Of a stretch of DNA of 64,000 bases, positions 1 through 7,637 are shown piece after piece (position 1 is the stretch's first letter; every line of letters starts with the position of its first letter). The notes under the pieces are model-generated. The model saw only the letters and a program-made list of their open reading frames with translations, ran no database searches and was not told where the DNA came from. The DNA is from Helicobacter marmotae (lineage in GTDB: Bacteria > Campylobacterota > Campylobacteria > Campylobacterales > Helicobacteraceae), in assembly GCF_003364255.1 (NCBI RefSeq), contig NZ_NXLR01000001.1, forward strand, positions 124,001-188,000. Direction: 5' to 3'. The position numbers and the translations under genes were made by a program.

Positions 1-13
1 TAAAGGGGTGTGA

Positions 14-427
14 ATGAGTGCTCTTGTGTTATTAGCTATAGGCATACTTAGCATCATAGTAGAGATATTTTTGGGCTCATTTTTCTTAGTTTTTATAGGG
101 CTTGGGCTATGTATCACTGCAGGGATTGAATGGCTTGTGGGCTTTGGAAGCTTTGGCAATGTATTTATTATGCAGGCTTTAAGTATATGCCTCTTTTCTT
201 TTGCTATGCTTATTCTTTTAAGAAAGCCCATTAAATCGTGGCTTTCTCACGCTCAAAACTATGAAGATTCTCTAACGCATACAGGAGTGGGCGAGATAGC
301 ACAAGGTATGGTATATTTTAAAGGCACATTTTGGGAATATGAATGTGAAAATATGCAACCCCAAGAGGGCGATAAGGTAAGGATTAAAGAAGTGAAAGAA
401 AATAAGGTAGTGATAGAATCACTCTAA
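14..427 (+). CDS. NfeD-like membrane protein
   Basis: A 137-residue protein with two or three hydrophobic segments in residues 1-75, followed by a soluble tail of about 60 residues. The tail resembles the small OB-fold beta-barrel domain of NfeD proteins (GVGEIAQGMVYFKGTFWEYE, then GDKVRIKEV). In this family the short form usually lies beside a stomatin/SPFH gene and is thought to act in membrane quality control. The partner would lie upstream, outside the window. An AAGG-type ribosome site precedes the ATG. The family call rests on topology and the tail motif, and the exact role is inference. Confidence 0.75.
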   Translation: MSALVLLAIGILSIIVEIFLGSFFLVFIGLGLCITAGIEWLVGFGSFGNVFIMQALSICLFSFAMLILLRKPIKSWLSHAQNYEDSLTHTGVGEIAQGMVYFKGTFWEYECENMQPQEGDKVRIKEVKENKVVIESL

Positions 428-620
428 ACCCCCTATCCCTATGGAAAAAAGATTTAAAAGAATCTTTTAGTGATTCTGTTGGGGATTCTTTAGTAGATGA
501 GGCAGTTTCTTCGGTCGTTACACTCCCTCGTGATGCCAAACTAAGCTCCTTTTCTCAAAGTTAGCTCCGCCCTCGCCTTGCAAAGCAAACATTTTCACTC
601 AAAGATACTTCCGCCTCCTT

Positions 621-686
621 ATCATTTAATATCTTGGTTTGCAAAAGTGAATTTTGCAAACCGCCTAAAGCCCTGCGGGGGGCGCT
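621..686 (+). repeat. Family-B repeat, partial copy 1a
   Basis: Contains the variable first hairpin of family B. GGTTTGCAAAA at 636-646 pairs perfectly with TTTTGCAAACC at 652-662 around the loop GTGAA. The conserved CCGCCTAAAG follows, but the copy then jumps straight to the G-rich 3' end (CTGCGGGGGGCGCT). The second hairpin is missing, so this is an internally deleted copy. Confidence 0.75.
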
Positions 687-835
687 AGTTTTGACTTTGC
701 TACCTTCCGCGTCTGGTGCTTCCTTATTACAAACTTCGCCCCCGTGTAATTTCATTTTGTTACCTCGCGGGGTGTGGTTTCTTTTGCGGGTTGTTAGTTT
801 GTCATGTCTTTAGGGCTTTAGCCCTGAAGAATCTC

Positions 836-903
836 TGTCGGCTTTCTAAGGGTTTTATTATGAAACGCCCGCCCTTATTAAAGCGCCTTTTGCGGGGGCT
901 TTT
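836..903 (+). repeat. Family-B repeat, 3' half (copy 1b)
   Basis: Matches the 3' half of the fuller copies. It begins in TTTCTAAGGG, passes through GGGTTTTATTATGAAACGCC and CCCTTATTAAAGCGCC, and ends in a G run. The arms TAAGGG and CCCTTA can pair. It is fused directly to a family-A half element ending near 835, and the same composite arrangement recurs around 7094-7230. Confidence 0.7.
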
Positions 904-976
904 GGTTAGCGACTAGTGATTCCTTTAGAGATTCTTCGGTCGCCCTTCGTGCTTCCTCAGAATGACAAACTAACTT

Positions 977-1028
977 CCATTGCAAAAGGTTAAGCCTACT
1001 CCCTCTATAAGGGCACAAAGTTTGCTAT
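977..1028 (+). repeat. Roughly 50-bp repeat C, copy 1
   Basis: The stretch from CCATTGCAAAAGG through TATAAGGGCACAAAGTTTGC matches the reverse complement of 33158-33205 over nearly its whole length, with a few substitutions and a small indel. It sits beside family-A debris in both places, so it may be part of a larger composite element. Confidence 0.7.
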
Positions 1029-1069
1029 GTCTTTGCTTTCATAAGAAAGCGAAGAATCTCCTTTAGCTA

Positions 1070-1270
1070 CTAAAGACTCTCTAATAGATCATTATCCTTA
1101 CCATTAATGGACTTTAGGAGCGATTCTATCCTATCATTTAGCATATCATTTGCATTTTGCAATAATGTAATTTCACTTTGTAAGCTACTATGCATATCAC
1201 TAGAGCCAGATTCTAGCCTTTGTATTTGACTTTGCAAGGCTTTAATTTGATTTTCATATTTAATTAGCAT
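1070..1270 (-). pseudogene. Coiled-coil remnant or small hypothetical protein
   Basis: An open frame of 66 codons rich in Leu, Gln, Ser and Glu with heptad-like spacing (for example IKALQSQIQRLES and LLQNANDMLNDRIESLL), so a coiled coil is likely. It is enclosed by repeat fragments on both sides, its start overlaps a family-A half element, and no good ribosome site precedes it. It may be a leftover piece of a longer coiled-coil protein or a chance frame. I do not recognise it. Confidence 0.25.
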
Positions 1271-1343
1271 ATCTTTTAGAGATTCTTCGCCTGCGGCTCA
1301 GAATGACAATAAGTCCCAAACGTCGCTCAGCAGTGAGACACGC

Positions 1344-1453
1344 TCTCATCACAGGATAAAAATCAATCGCGCGAAGTGCCACCTTTAAAAACCCTAGCCA
1401 CCGATGAAGAAAGAGAGAGAAAATTGAGAGGGGAGATTAAGGAAGAAAATTAA
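1344..1453 (+). pseudogene. Possible C-terminal gene remnant
   Basis: A start-less open frame of about 36 codons ends in TAA at 1451-1453. Its end reads as a natural charged C-terminus (LATDEERERKLRGEIKEEN). No start codon or ribosome site is visible, and the 5' side runs into repeat debris. It is best read as the tail of a decayed gene and could be coincidental. Confidence 0.2.
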
Positions 1454-1549
1454 GGGCTTAGGCTTGCAAATCCACCTCCACCCTCTTTGCTCACAAGGCT
1501 AAAAGCATATTATAAACTCTCCCTTACTCTCAAAAAAGAGAGCAAGAAA

Positions 1550-3190
1550 TTATTTATGAACAACCGCAGGAATCATCTCGGGGAAGAATAATGCAATAAG
1601 CGCACTCCAAATGCCTATAAGAATAATAAAGACAACAGAATATTTTAAAGTGAATTTGAAAAGTTCAGATTCTTTGCCTACTAATCCCACAGCAGCACAA
1701 GCAATAGCTATGCTTTGAGGAGAGATCATCTTTCCTACAACGCCACCTACAGAGTTTGCTGCTAAAAATAATGCCTCACCCACGCCAAGCTCTCTTGCAG
1801 TAACTTGTTGAAGCGGTCCAAAAAGGAGGTTTGCACTTGTATCAGAGCCCGTTAAAAATACGCCTATCCAACCAATAACTGGGCTAAAGAACGCAAAAGC
1901 CTCGCCTGTTTTTGCAAAAGCAAGCCCTAAAGTTGCACTCATACCGCTATTTTTAGCCACAAAAGCAAAGGCAACCACAAGCCCTATAGTGATACAAGGG
2001 ATAGCCATTTCTTTTAAAGTATCCCAAAAGCAATCTGCTGCATCACTTGCCTTAATCTTTAAAAACCAAATGCTCAAAAATGCAGCGACTAAAATCGCAC
2101 TTCCTGCTTGGAGGGCAATAAGATTAATAGGCAAGGAGAGTGAGATAGGCTTACCGCTAGGCTCTATGATACTTCCGGCGATATTATTAAATGCCAATGT
2201 AACTTGTGTGTAGTCAAAGAGCGCACCCTTAGCAAACAATGCCTTAAACCAGTCTTGAGTCCAAATCACTATACAAAGGATAAGTAAAATAAAAGGTAGC
2301 CATGCTTTAAATACCTTGCCAAAGCCAAGCTGTGTGTGGTTTGAGAAATCTTTCACATCATCAAGCCTAAAGATATTTTTCACAGACCAGAATTTCAAAA
2401 ATATAGTCGTACAAGCCAAAGAGACAATAGCTGAAGCAATATCTGGTAATTCCGCTCCCAAATAATTTGAGCTTAAAAATTGCGTTAAGGTAAAGCTAAG
2501 TGCGGCGACTAAAATCGCAGGGAAAGTCTCCCTTACCCCTTTGAATCCATCCATCAAAAATACGATAAAAAATGGGATAGTAAGACTTAAGGGCACAAGC
2601 ATACGTCCCACCATAGCCGCTATAGCATGGCTTTCTACGCCCACTAAATTTGCCATAGCAATAATAGGAATACCTACTGCTCCAAAGGCTACAGGAGCGG
2701 TATTGGCAATCAAACAAAGCCCCGCAGCATAAAGTGGCTTAAGCCCTAAACCCACAAGCAAGGCTGCTGTAATGGCTACAGGACCTCCAAAGCCAATAGC
2801 CCCCTCCAAAAATGAGCCAAAGCAAAAGCCGATTAAAATCACTTGGATTCTATGATCGGGTGTAATACTCATCACACTTTGCTTAATCACCTCAAAAGAA
2901 CCGCTTTTAACCGAAAGTTTATAGAGGAAAATGGCTGCAATGATAATCCAAGCAATAGGCCACATACCTTGAGCAAAACCTTGCACAAACGAAGCCCCCA
3001 CCAAAGAAAAGGGCATTTCATAAACAAAAAACGCCACAATAGAAGCCAAAACAACGGTTAAAAACCCTGCTTGATACCCTTTAAGTTTAAAAACCAACAA
3101 ACACACTAAAAAGCAAACTATCGGTAAGAATGCGATTAGCGCGCTTAAACCTATATTTGAAAATGGGTCATAAACCTGCTGCCATACCAT
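1550..3190 (-). CDS. lctP: L-lactate permease (LctP/LldP family)
   Basis: A 546-residue polytopic membrane protein with about 12-14 hydrophobic segments, matching the L-lactate permease family along its length. It shows the family-like GSFLEGAIGFGGPVAI segment and a C-terminal GSDTSANLLFGPLQ segment. It should import lactate (possibly glycolate) with protons. I start at the ATG at 3190 because AAGGAG lies five bases upstream; the longer frame beginning at 3241 has no such site. It is divergent from lutABC, so uptake and oxidation of lactate are encoded back to back. Confidence 0.9.
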   Translation of the reverse strand: MVWQQVYDPFSNIGLSALIAFLPIVCFLVCLLVFKLKGYQAGFLTVVLASIVAFFVYEMPFSLVGASFVQGFAQGMWPIAWIIIAAIFLYKLSVKSGSFEVIKQSVMSITPDHRIQVILIGFCFGSFLEGAIGFGGPVAITAALLVGLGLKPLYAAGLCLIANTAPVAFGAVGIPIIAMANLVGVESHAIAAMVGRMLVPLSLTIPFFIVFLMDGFKGVRETFPAILVAALSFTLTQFLSSNYLGAELPDIASAIVSLACTTIFLKFWSVKNIFRLDDVKDFSNHTQLGFGKVFKAWLPFILLILCIVIWTQDWFKALFAKGALFDYTQVTLAFNNIAGSIIEPSGKPISLSLPINLIALQAGSAILVAAFLSIWFLKIKASDAADCFWDTLKEMAIPCITIGLVVAFAFVAKNSGMSATLGLAFAKTGEAFAFFSPVIGWIGVFLTGSDTSANLLFGPLQQVTARELGVGEALFLAANSVGGVVGKMISPQSIAIACAAVGLVGKESELFKFTLKYSVVFIILIGIWSALIALFFPEMIPAVVHK

Positions 3191-3506
3191 AAAATCTCCT
3201 TGTCTTTCAAAATGGAAACAATAAACACTTACTTTGATCATTGTGTTTATTTATGTTCAGGGCTTGATTATAATTCATTAAGCGCCCTAAAGCACTAAAA
3301 TAAAGAAATTTTTATACTCTTAGCCACCCTTTGATGTGTAGAAATATCACATATTTAGCCATTTATGGATATTCAATGGGTATTATTGAAACAAGAATAA
3401 ATGACAAAAATATCAAAACTTTTTACCTTTATGTATTTTCAAAGTGGTATATTTATAATTCTTAAATAAAACTTCAATTGGCATTTAAGGAAAGAGTAAG
3501 GAGTAA
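3191..3506. promoter_or_regulatory. Divergent lctP / lutA promoter region
   Basis: A 316-bp AT-rich spacer between divergently transcribed genes. A TATAAT -10-like hexamer for lutA lies at 3454-3459. A second reads on the minus strand at 3267-3272 for lctP. No clear -35 boxes are seen, which is usual for Helicobacter. A regulator site, perhaps for the ModE-like protein at 6335, would be expected here, but I see no obvious palindrome. The lutA leader carries AAGGAG just before the ATG. Confidence 0.45.
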
Positions 3507-4241
3507 ATGATGCGAGTGTTTTTTTTCTCAACGTGTTTAGGGGGCGTAGCCTATGCAGATACATGCGTAAATGCCATCAAGCTTTTGCAAAAAGAGGGCT
3601 GTGAAGTGGTTTTTAAAAAAGACCAAACTTGCTGTGCGCAGCCTACTTATAATTCAGGCTATTATGAGCAAAGTCGTAAAGTCGCTTTGCACAATATCGA
3701 GCTTTTTAGCGGAGAGGAGCCTATTATCGTCCCATCTGGGTCTTGTGTGGGTATGATGAGAGAAGACTATGTCGAGCTTTTTGAGGGTACAAGCGATTTT
3801 GAGAGGGCTAAGCAATTTAGTTCGCGCATATATGATTTAGGCGAATATCTCCACAAGGTGCTTAAAGTCAAGTATGAAGATAAGGGCAATCCCACAAAGG
3901 TTACATGGCATAGTAACTGCCACGCTTTGCGCACAGCTAAAGTCATCAATAGCGCAAAGGCTCTTATTTCCTCACTTTCAAATGTTGAGTTAGTCGAGCT
4001 AGAGAGAGAAGCGGAGTGTTGCGGCTTTGGCGGGACATTTAGCATTAAAGAGCCTGAAGTGTCAAATGCTATGGTTAATCAAAAAATCCAAGATATTCTC
4101 TCACGCGATGTGGAGTATGTAATCTCTGCAGATGCGGGCTGCCTTTTAAATATTAGCGGTGCGATGAAAAAGCAAAAACTCAATGTCAAACCTATACATC
4201 TTTATGACTTTTTAGCCCAAAGAATCGGACTAGGAGCATAA
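3507..4241 (+). CDS. lutA: Lactate utilization protein A, (Fe-S)-binding
   Basis: 244 residues with the two cysteine-rich CCG domains of LutA/GlpC-type proteins. The first contains STCLGGVAYADTC and DQTCCAQP (residues about 8-45); the second contains SNCHALR and ECCGFGGTF (about 135-180). The family is part of the LutABC iron-sulfur complex that oxidises L-lactate to pyruvate with electrons passed on to the respiratory chain. It is followed after one base by lutB. Confidence 0.9.
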   Translation: MMRVFFFSTCLGGVAYADTCVNAIKLLQKEGCEVVFKKDQTCCAQPTYNSGYYEQSRKVALHNIELFSGEEPIIVPSGSCVGMMREDYVELFEGTSDFERAKQFSSRIYDLGEYLHKVLKVKYEDKGNPTKVTWHSNCHALRTAKVINSAKALISSLSNVELVELEREAECCGFGGTFSIKEPEVSNAMVNQKIQDILSRDVEYVISADAGCLLNISGAMKKQKLNVKPIHLYDFLAQRIGLGA

Positions 4242-4242
4242 T

Positions 4243-5676
4243 ATGAGTATCAATGAACACACCAATATCGTGCATGACAAACTCAATGACAAACAATTAA
4301 GGCAGAATCTAACAAATGTCATGGACACGCTCAAAAATAATCGTAAAAACCTCATCGCTTCTCGTTATTTAGATTGGGAGGGTTTGCGTGAGCAAGGCAG
4401 GGCTGTAAAGCAAAAGAGTCTCTCCCAACTTGATGTTTTGCTTGAGCGCTTTGAACAAAATGCCACGAAAAATGGCTTTATTGTGCATTGGGCAAATGAT
4501 AGTAAAGAAGTCAATGAAATCATTTATAAGCTTATGCAAGAAAAGCATATTCACAAGATTCTCAAAGGCAAATCAATGGCAAGTGAGGAAACTCATTTAA
4601 ACGCCTTTTTGAAGCAAAAGGGCTTAGAGCCTATAGAAACGGATTTGGGGGAGCTGATTATCCAGCTTATTGATGAGCCGCCTGTGCATATTGTCGCTCC
4701 CGCTATCCATAAAAACCGCTATCAAATTGGTGAAATCTTTGCCCAAAAGCTCGGAGCGCATTTAGAATCTGAGCCAGAAAAGCTCAATGAAATCGCTCGC
4801 GTGCATTTGCGTAAAGAGTTTCAAACCTTTCAAATGGGCTTAAGCGGGGTGAATTTTGCCATCGCTAATGAGGGGGCAATTTGGCTTATTGAAAATGAAG
4901 GCAATGGGCGTATGAGCACAACAGCAAGTGATATTCATGTAGCCATTTGTGGGATTGAAAAAATTGTTGAGAGCTTTGAAGATGCCTCTATTCTTGATGC
5001 ACTTTTAGTGCCCTCTGCTACAGGCGCGCCCATTACTTGCTATAACAATATCATTACTTCCCCACGCAAAAATGGTGAGCTTGATGGACCAAAGGAAGTG
5101 CATATTATTTTACTTGATAATAACCGCTCGGTTATGCTTAAAGATGCGCATTTTTATCGCTCTCTCTCGTGCATTCGCTGCGGGACATGCCTAAATCACT
5201 GCCCTGTGTATGATAAAATCGGCGGACATGCGTATTTGAGCACTTATCCCGGTCCTATTGGGGAGGTTATCTCACCTCAACTCTTTGGTATGAAAAACTT
5301 TGGACATATGGTAAATCTCTGCTCATTATGCGGAAGATGCTCTGAAGTATGCCCGGTGAAGATTCCTTTAGCTGAGCTTATTAGGGATTTACGAAGTGAA
5401 AAGGTGGGGCAAGGGAGGAAAAATCTCAAAAATAATGACGGCTCACTCCGTGATAAAAGTGAAGAATATGCGATGAATGCTTTTGCTAAATTTGCAAGCA
5501 ATGGGTCTTTATGGCGCATAGCTCTTGGACTAGCGGGTATATTTGCACCATTAGCAAAGCCTTTTAGCCCCCTTATACCGGGCTTAAAAAACTGGGTTAT
5601 GTATCGTGAGTTCCCCCATCTCAAAGGCAATCTCCACAAAAAGCTATCAAATATGAAAGGGGTTATCTATGAGTAA
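4243..5676 (+). CDS. lutB: Lactate utilization protein B, ferredoxin-type iron-sulfur protein
   Basis: 477 residues. The N-terminal two thirds is the LUD domain. Two ferredoxin-type 4Fe-4S motifs follow, CIRCGTCLNHCPVY near residue 310 and CSLCGRCSEVCPV near residue 363, and then the LutB-type C-terminal extension. It is the electron-carrying core of the LutABC lactate dehydrogenase. The start lies right behind the lutA stop, and the end overlaps lutC by eight bases, which indicates translational coupling. Confidence 0.92.
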   Translation: MSINEHTNIVHDKLNDKQLRQNLTNVMDTLKNNRKNLIASRYLDWEGLREQGRAVKQKSLSQLDVLLERFEQNATKNGFIVHWANDSKEVNEIIYKLMQEKHIHKILKGKSMASEETHLNAFLKQKGLEPIETDLGELIIQLIDEPPVHIVAPAIHKNRYQIGEIFAQKLGAHLESEPEKLNEIARVHLRKEFQTFQMGLSGVNFAIANEGAIWLIENEGNGRMSTTASDIHVAICGIEKIVESFEDASILDALLVPSATGAPITCYNNIITSPRKNGELDGPKEVHIILLDNNRSVMLKDAHFYRSLSCIRCGTCLNHCPVYDKIGGHAYLSTYPGPIGEVISPQLFGMKNFGHMVNLCSLCGRCSEVCPVKIPLAELIRDLRSEKVGQGRKNLKNNDGSLRDKSEEYAMNAFAKFASNGSLWRIALGLAGIFAPLAKPFSPLIPGLKNWVMYREFPHLKGNLHKKLSNMKGVIYE

Positions 5677-6325
5677 GCAAGCTATTTTAGGACGCATTAG
5701 AGATTCTCTCCAATACAACACGCTTCAAGGGGATAGCGCACATTATACAAACCCCTTAAAAAGCACACAAGAAGACAAAATACAAGAATATATCACCTTG
5801 CAGAGGGCAAATAAAGCCATAGTGATAGAATCTCAGCCAAGCACACTTTTGCAAGATGTATATAATACCCTCCTTGAAATCAAGGCAAGCAAGATTCTCT
5901 ACAATCCTAACATTAAAGACATACTTGAATTCTCGCAAAATCCCACAGATTTAACCAAATCTTTGGAGTTTATCGCTTATGATAAAAGTATTGATGAAAA
6001 TAGGGGCGAGCTTTTTGAAATTGATACATCTATCGTGCGTGCAAGCTGTGCTGTGGCAAATCTAGGGATTATAGGCATTGCCTCGCACTCCCTTGCCCCA
6101 CGTCTCTCATCTCTTATCACAAGGACATGCCTTATTTTGCTAAGCAAAAATGATATTGTGGAGAATTTCTATCAAGGGGTGCTCTCCTTAAAAGCTCAAA
6201 GTGAAAATGGCAAGCTCCCTACCAATATGATTTTTATAGCTGGTCCATCAAGAACGGCAGATATTGAATTACAAACCGTTTTTGGTGTGCATGGTTCGCT
6301 TAAAACTTATGTGATTTTGTATTAA
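5669..6325 (+). CDS. lutC: Lactate utilization protein C (LUD domain)
   Basis: 218 residues of LUD-domain protein, the third LutABC component. The family-typical C-terminal segment FIAGPSRTADIELQTVFGVHG is present (divided here only by position, residues about 189-209). It overlaps the end of lutB. A short spacer with AAGGAAAGGT leads to the next gene. All three Lut subunits look intact. Confidence 0.88.
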   Translation: MSKQAILGRIRDSLQYNTLQGDSAHYTNPLKSTQEDKIQEYITLQRANKAIVIESQPSTLLQDVYNTLLEIKASKILYNPNIKDILEFSQNPTDLTKSLEFIAYDKSIDENRGELFEIDTSIVRASCAVANLGIIGIASHSLAPRLSSLITRTCLILLSKNDIVENFYQGVLSLKAQSENGKLPTNMIFIAGPSRTADIELQTVFGVHGSLKTYVILY

Positions 6326-6334
6326 AGGAAAGGT

Positions 6335-6727
6335 ATGAATGTTTTTGCGCGATTTTGGTTTGAGAAAGATAAGAAAAGTTATATCGGTGTGGGACGTGCC
6401 GAACTTTTAACGCGTATAGCAGAATCTGGTTCCATTTCAAAAGCAGCAAAACAAATGGGTATGAGCTATAAAGCCGCTTGGGATAGCATAGACATTATGA
6501 ACAAACTCTCCCCCCATCCTTTAGTAGAATCAAGTAATGGAGGCAAGGGTGGTGGTGGCACAAAGCTAACACCGCTAGGCTATCAGGCTATTGAAGTATT
6601 TAATAAGCTTGAAGATACAAAAAACATATTTTTTGATTATTTAAATGATGTGTCGGATTTTGATGAGCTGTTAGTGCGTATTTCGCATTTGCAAGATGCT
6701 TTGCAAGTGATACAAAAGAAAAAATAA
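6335..6727 (+). CDS. ModE-like winged-helix transcriptional regulator
   Basis: 130 residues with the N-terminal winged-helix DNA-binding domain of ModE/LysR-type proteins (RIAESGSISKAAKQMGMSYK, then AWDSID) and the glycine-rich wing (GGKGGGGTKLTPLG). The C-terminal 40 residues are helical, and no molybdate-binding (Mop/TOBE) domain is present. It lies nine bases after lutC in the same direction, so it may regulate the lactate genes. Control of molybdenum-related genes elsewhere is the alternative, and the sequence does not decide between them. Confidence 0.7.
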   Translation: MNVFARFWFEKDKKSYIGVGRAELLTRIAESGSISKAAKQMGMSYKAAWDSIDIMNKLSPHPLVESSNGGKGGGGTKLTPLGYQAIEVFNKLEDTKNIFFDYLNDVSDFDELLVRISHLQDALQVIQKKK

Positions 6728-6742
6728 CTTCTCTTTTGGCGC

Positions 6743-6881
6743 CATCATTTAATGTCTTGGTTTGCGGGAGTGAATCCCGCTCCGCGCCTAAAGATTGACT
6801 AGTAAGCGCGCTTTGCGCGTTTATCAAGTCGTTTTCTAAGGGTTTTAAATCCTCGCCTAAAGCGCCTTTTGCGGGGGCGCT
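6743..6881 (+). repeat. Family-B hairpin repeat, copy 2
   Basis: A fuller copy. First hairpin: GCGGGA (6764-6769), loop GTGAA, TCCCGC (6775-6780). Second hairpin: GACT, TAA and CGCGC pair with GCGCG, TTA and AGTC around a three-base loop in roughly 6797-6830. It then shares TCGTTTTCTAAGGGTTTTA and ends AGCGCC...GGCGCT, which can form a third stem. The stems differ in sequence from the other copies but still pair. Confidence 0.8.
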
Positions 6882-6946
6882 CTCTTGGGCTTCGCCCTCC
6901 TTAAAATCCCTCAAAGATACTTCCGCATTTGGTGCTTCTTTTCATT

Positions 6947-7094
6947 AGTTTAAAATCTTGCTTCGTGTGGAATTAATCCACACTTCGCGCCTAAAGCTTG
7001 ACTAAAGCTTGCGCTTACGCTTATCTATCAAGTCGTTTTCTAAGGGTTTTATTATGAAACGCCCGCCCTTATTAAAGCGCCCTGCGGGGGGCAC
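6947..7094 (+). repeat. Family-B hairpin repeat, copy 3
   Basis: First hairpin: GTGTGGA (6965-6971), loop ATTAA, TCCACAC (6977-6983). The conserved GCGCCTAAAGCTTGACT follows, then a weaker second hairpin closing on AAGTC. The conserved TCTAAGGGTTTTATTATGAA and the G-rich end (CCCTGCGGGGGGC) complete the copy. It lies 65 bp after copy 2 in the same orientation. Confidence 0.8.
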
Positions 7095-7418
7095 TATTTT
7101 TGACTTTGCTACCCGCTTGTGTAATTCCTTTTTTTCAAACTGCCGCGTCTGGGGTTCTTTTGCGGGTCATTAGTTTGTCATGTCTATAGGGCTTAGCCCT
7201 GAAGAATCTCTGTCGGCTTTCTAGTGGCTCGTTTGTGAATACTTCGGTCGGGCTTTGCCCTCCCTCAGAATGACAAACTAAGCTCCTTTTCTCAAACTCC
7301 CCTCTCGCCCGCTCTCCTCTCAAGCCTTTAAAAAGTGTGCTTAGTTCCCCTATGAAACTCAAAGCGCGGCGGTATCTTTAGGCTAGTTTGCAAGTTTGCT
7401 TTATGACTCCTCCAAAGC

Positions 7419-7637
7419 CTAGAAAATCTTTTTAGCAATAAATTGGCTATCAACATAGAGCGAGAGGGTAAAGCCCACAACGCCAAGAATGACAATTAGG
7501 GCAAAAAATGGAGGGCGATTTGAAGAATACATTAAAAAATACAAGCTTAAGGGAAAAAGCACCACCCCCAAACCTATAAACACCCACCCAAGGGCGCATA
7601 AAAATAAGGCTACATAAAAAGCTGCATTTGTGGGCAT
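7419..7637 (-). CDS. Small two-segment membrane protein
   Basis: 72 residues, most of them in two hydrophobic helices (about 8-35 and 43-62), ending in a basic tail (QFIAKKIF). Its ATG overlaps the TAA of lon (TAATG), so it is probably translated by reinitiation after lon. I do not recognise the family. Tight coupling to lon and plausible topology favour a real gene. Confidence 0.55.
   Translation of the reverse strand: MPTNAAFYVALFLCALGWVFIGLGVVLFPLSLYFLMYSSNRPPFFALIVILGVVGFTLSLYVDSQFIAKKIF

Larger units (their letters stand above)
428..1549. repeat. Intergenic repeat cluster between nfeD-like gene and lctP
   Basis: About 1.1 kb with no convincing intact gene. It holds partial copies of family B (621-686 and 836-903) and several family-A half elements (around 484-560, 771-835, 905-965 and 1267-1310). 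It also holds one copy of a roughly 50-bp repeat (977-1028) that recurs inverted at 33158-33205. Two coding-like remnants lie inside it, at 1070-1270 and 1344-1453. The stretch looks like an accumulation site for small repeats and decayed genes next to the lactate cassette. Confidence 0.75.
6728..7418. repeat. Intergenic repeat cluster downstream of the lactate cassette
   Basis: About 690 bp with no convincing gene. Two fuller family-B copies lie in tandem (6743-6881 and 6947-7094). Composite debris follows that ends in family-A half elements (about 7165-7290). The order B, then a TTTTGACTTTGCTACC stretch, then A halves repeats the arrangement seen at 596-840, so the two sides of the lactate cassette carry related composite repeats. 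Confidence 0.75.

Noticed and set aside
561-916. Short open frames on both strands (561-755 and 716-916)
   Set aside because: Both are made entirely of family-A and family-B repeat sequence; no initiation signal.
1521-1540. CTCTC / GAGAG inverted repeat downstream of lctP as a terminator
   Set aside because: The stem is only five pairs and no T run follows on the minus strand.
3519-3526. T8 run at the start of lutA as a phase switch
   Set aside because: Only eight T, in frame, and the gene is intact; shorter than the G/C tracts that mark switching genes here.
6600-6914. Minus-strand frame of 104 codons
   Set aside because: Half lies antisense to the ModE-like gene and half in family-B repeat copy 2; translation looks like repeat-derived protein.
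6743-7094. CRISPR array
   Set aside because: The tandem B copies are about 140-150 bp, only two, and imperfect; no short regular repeat-spacer pattern and no cas genes.
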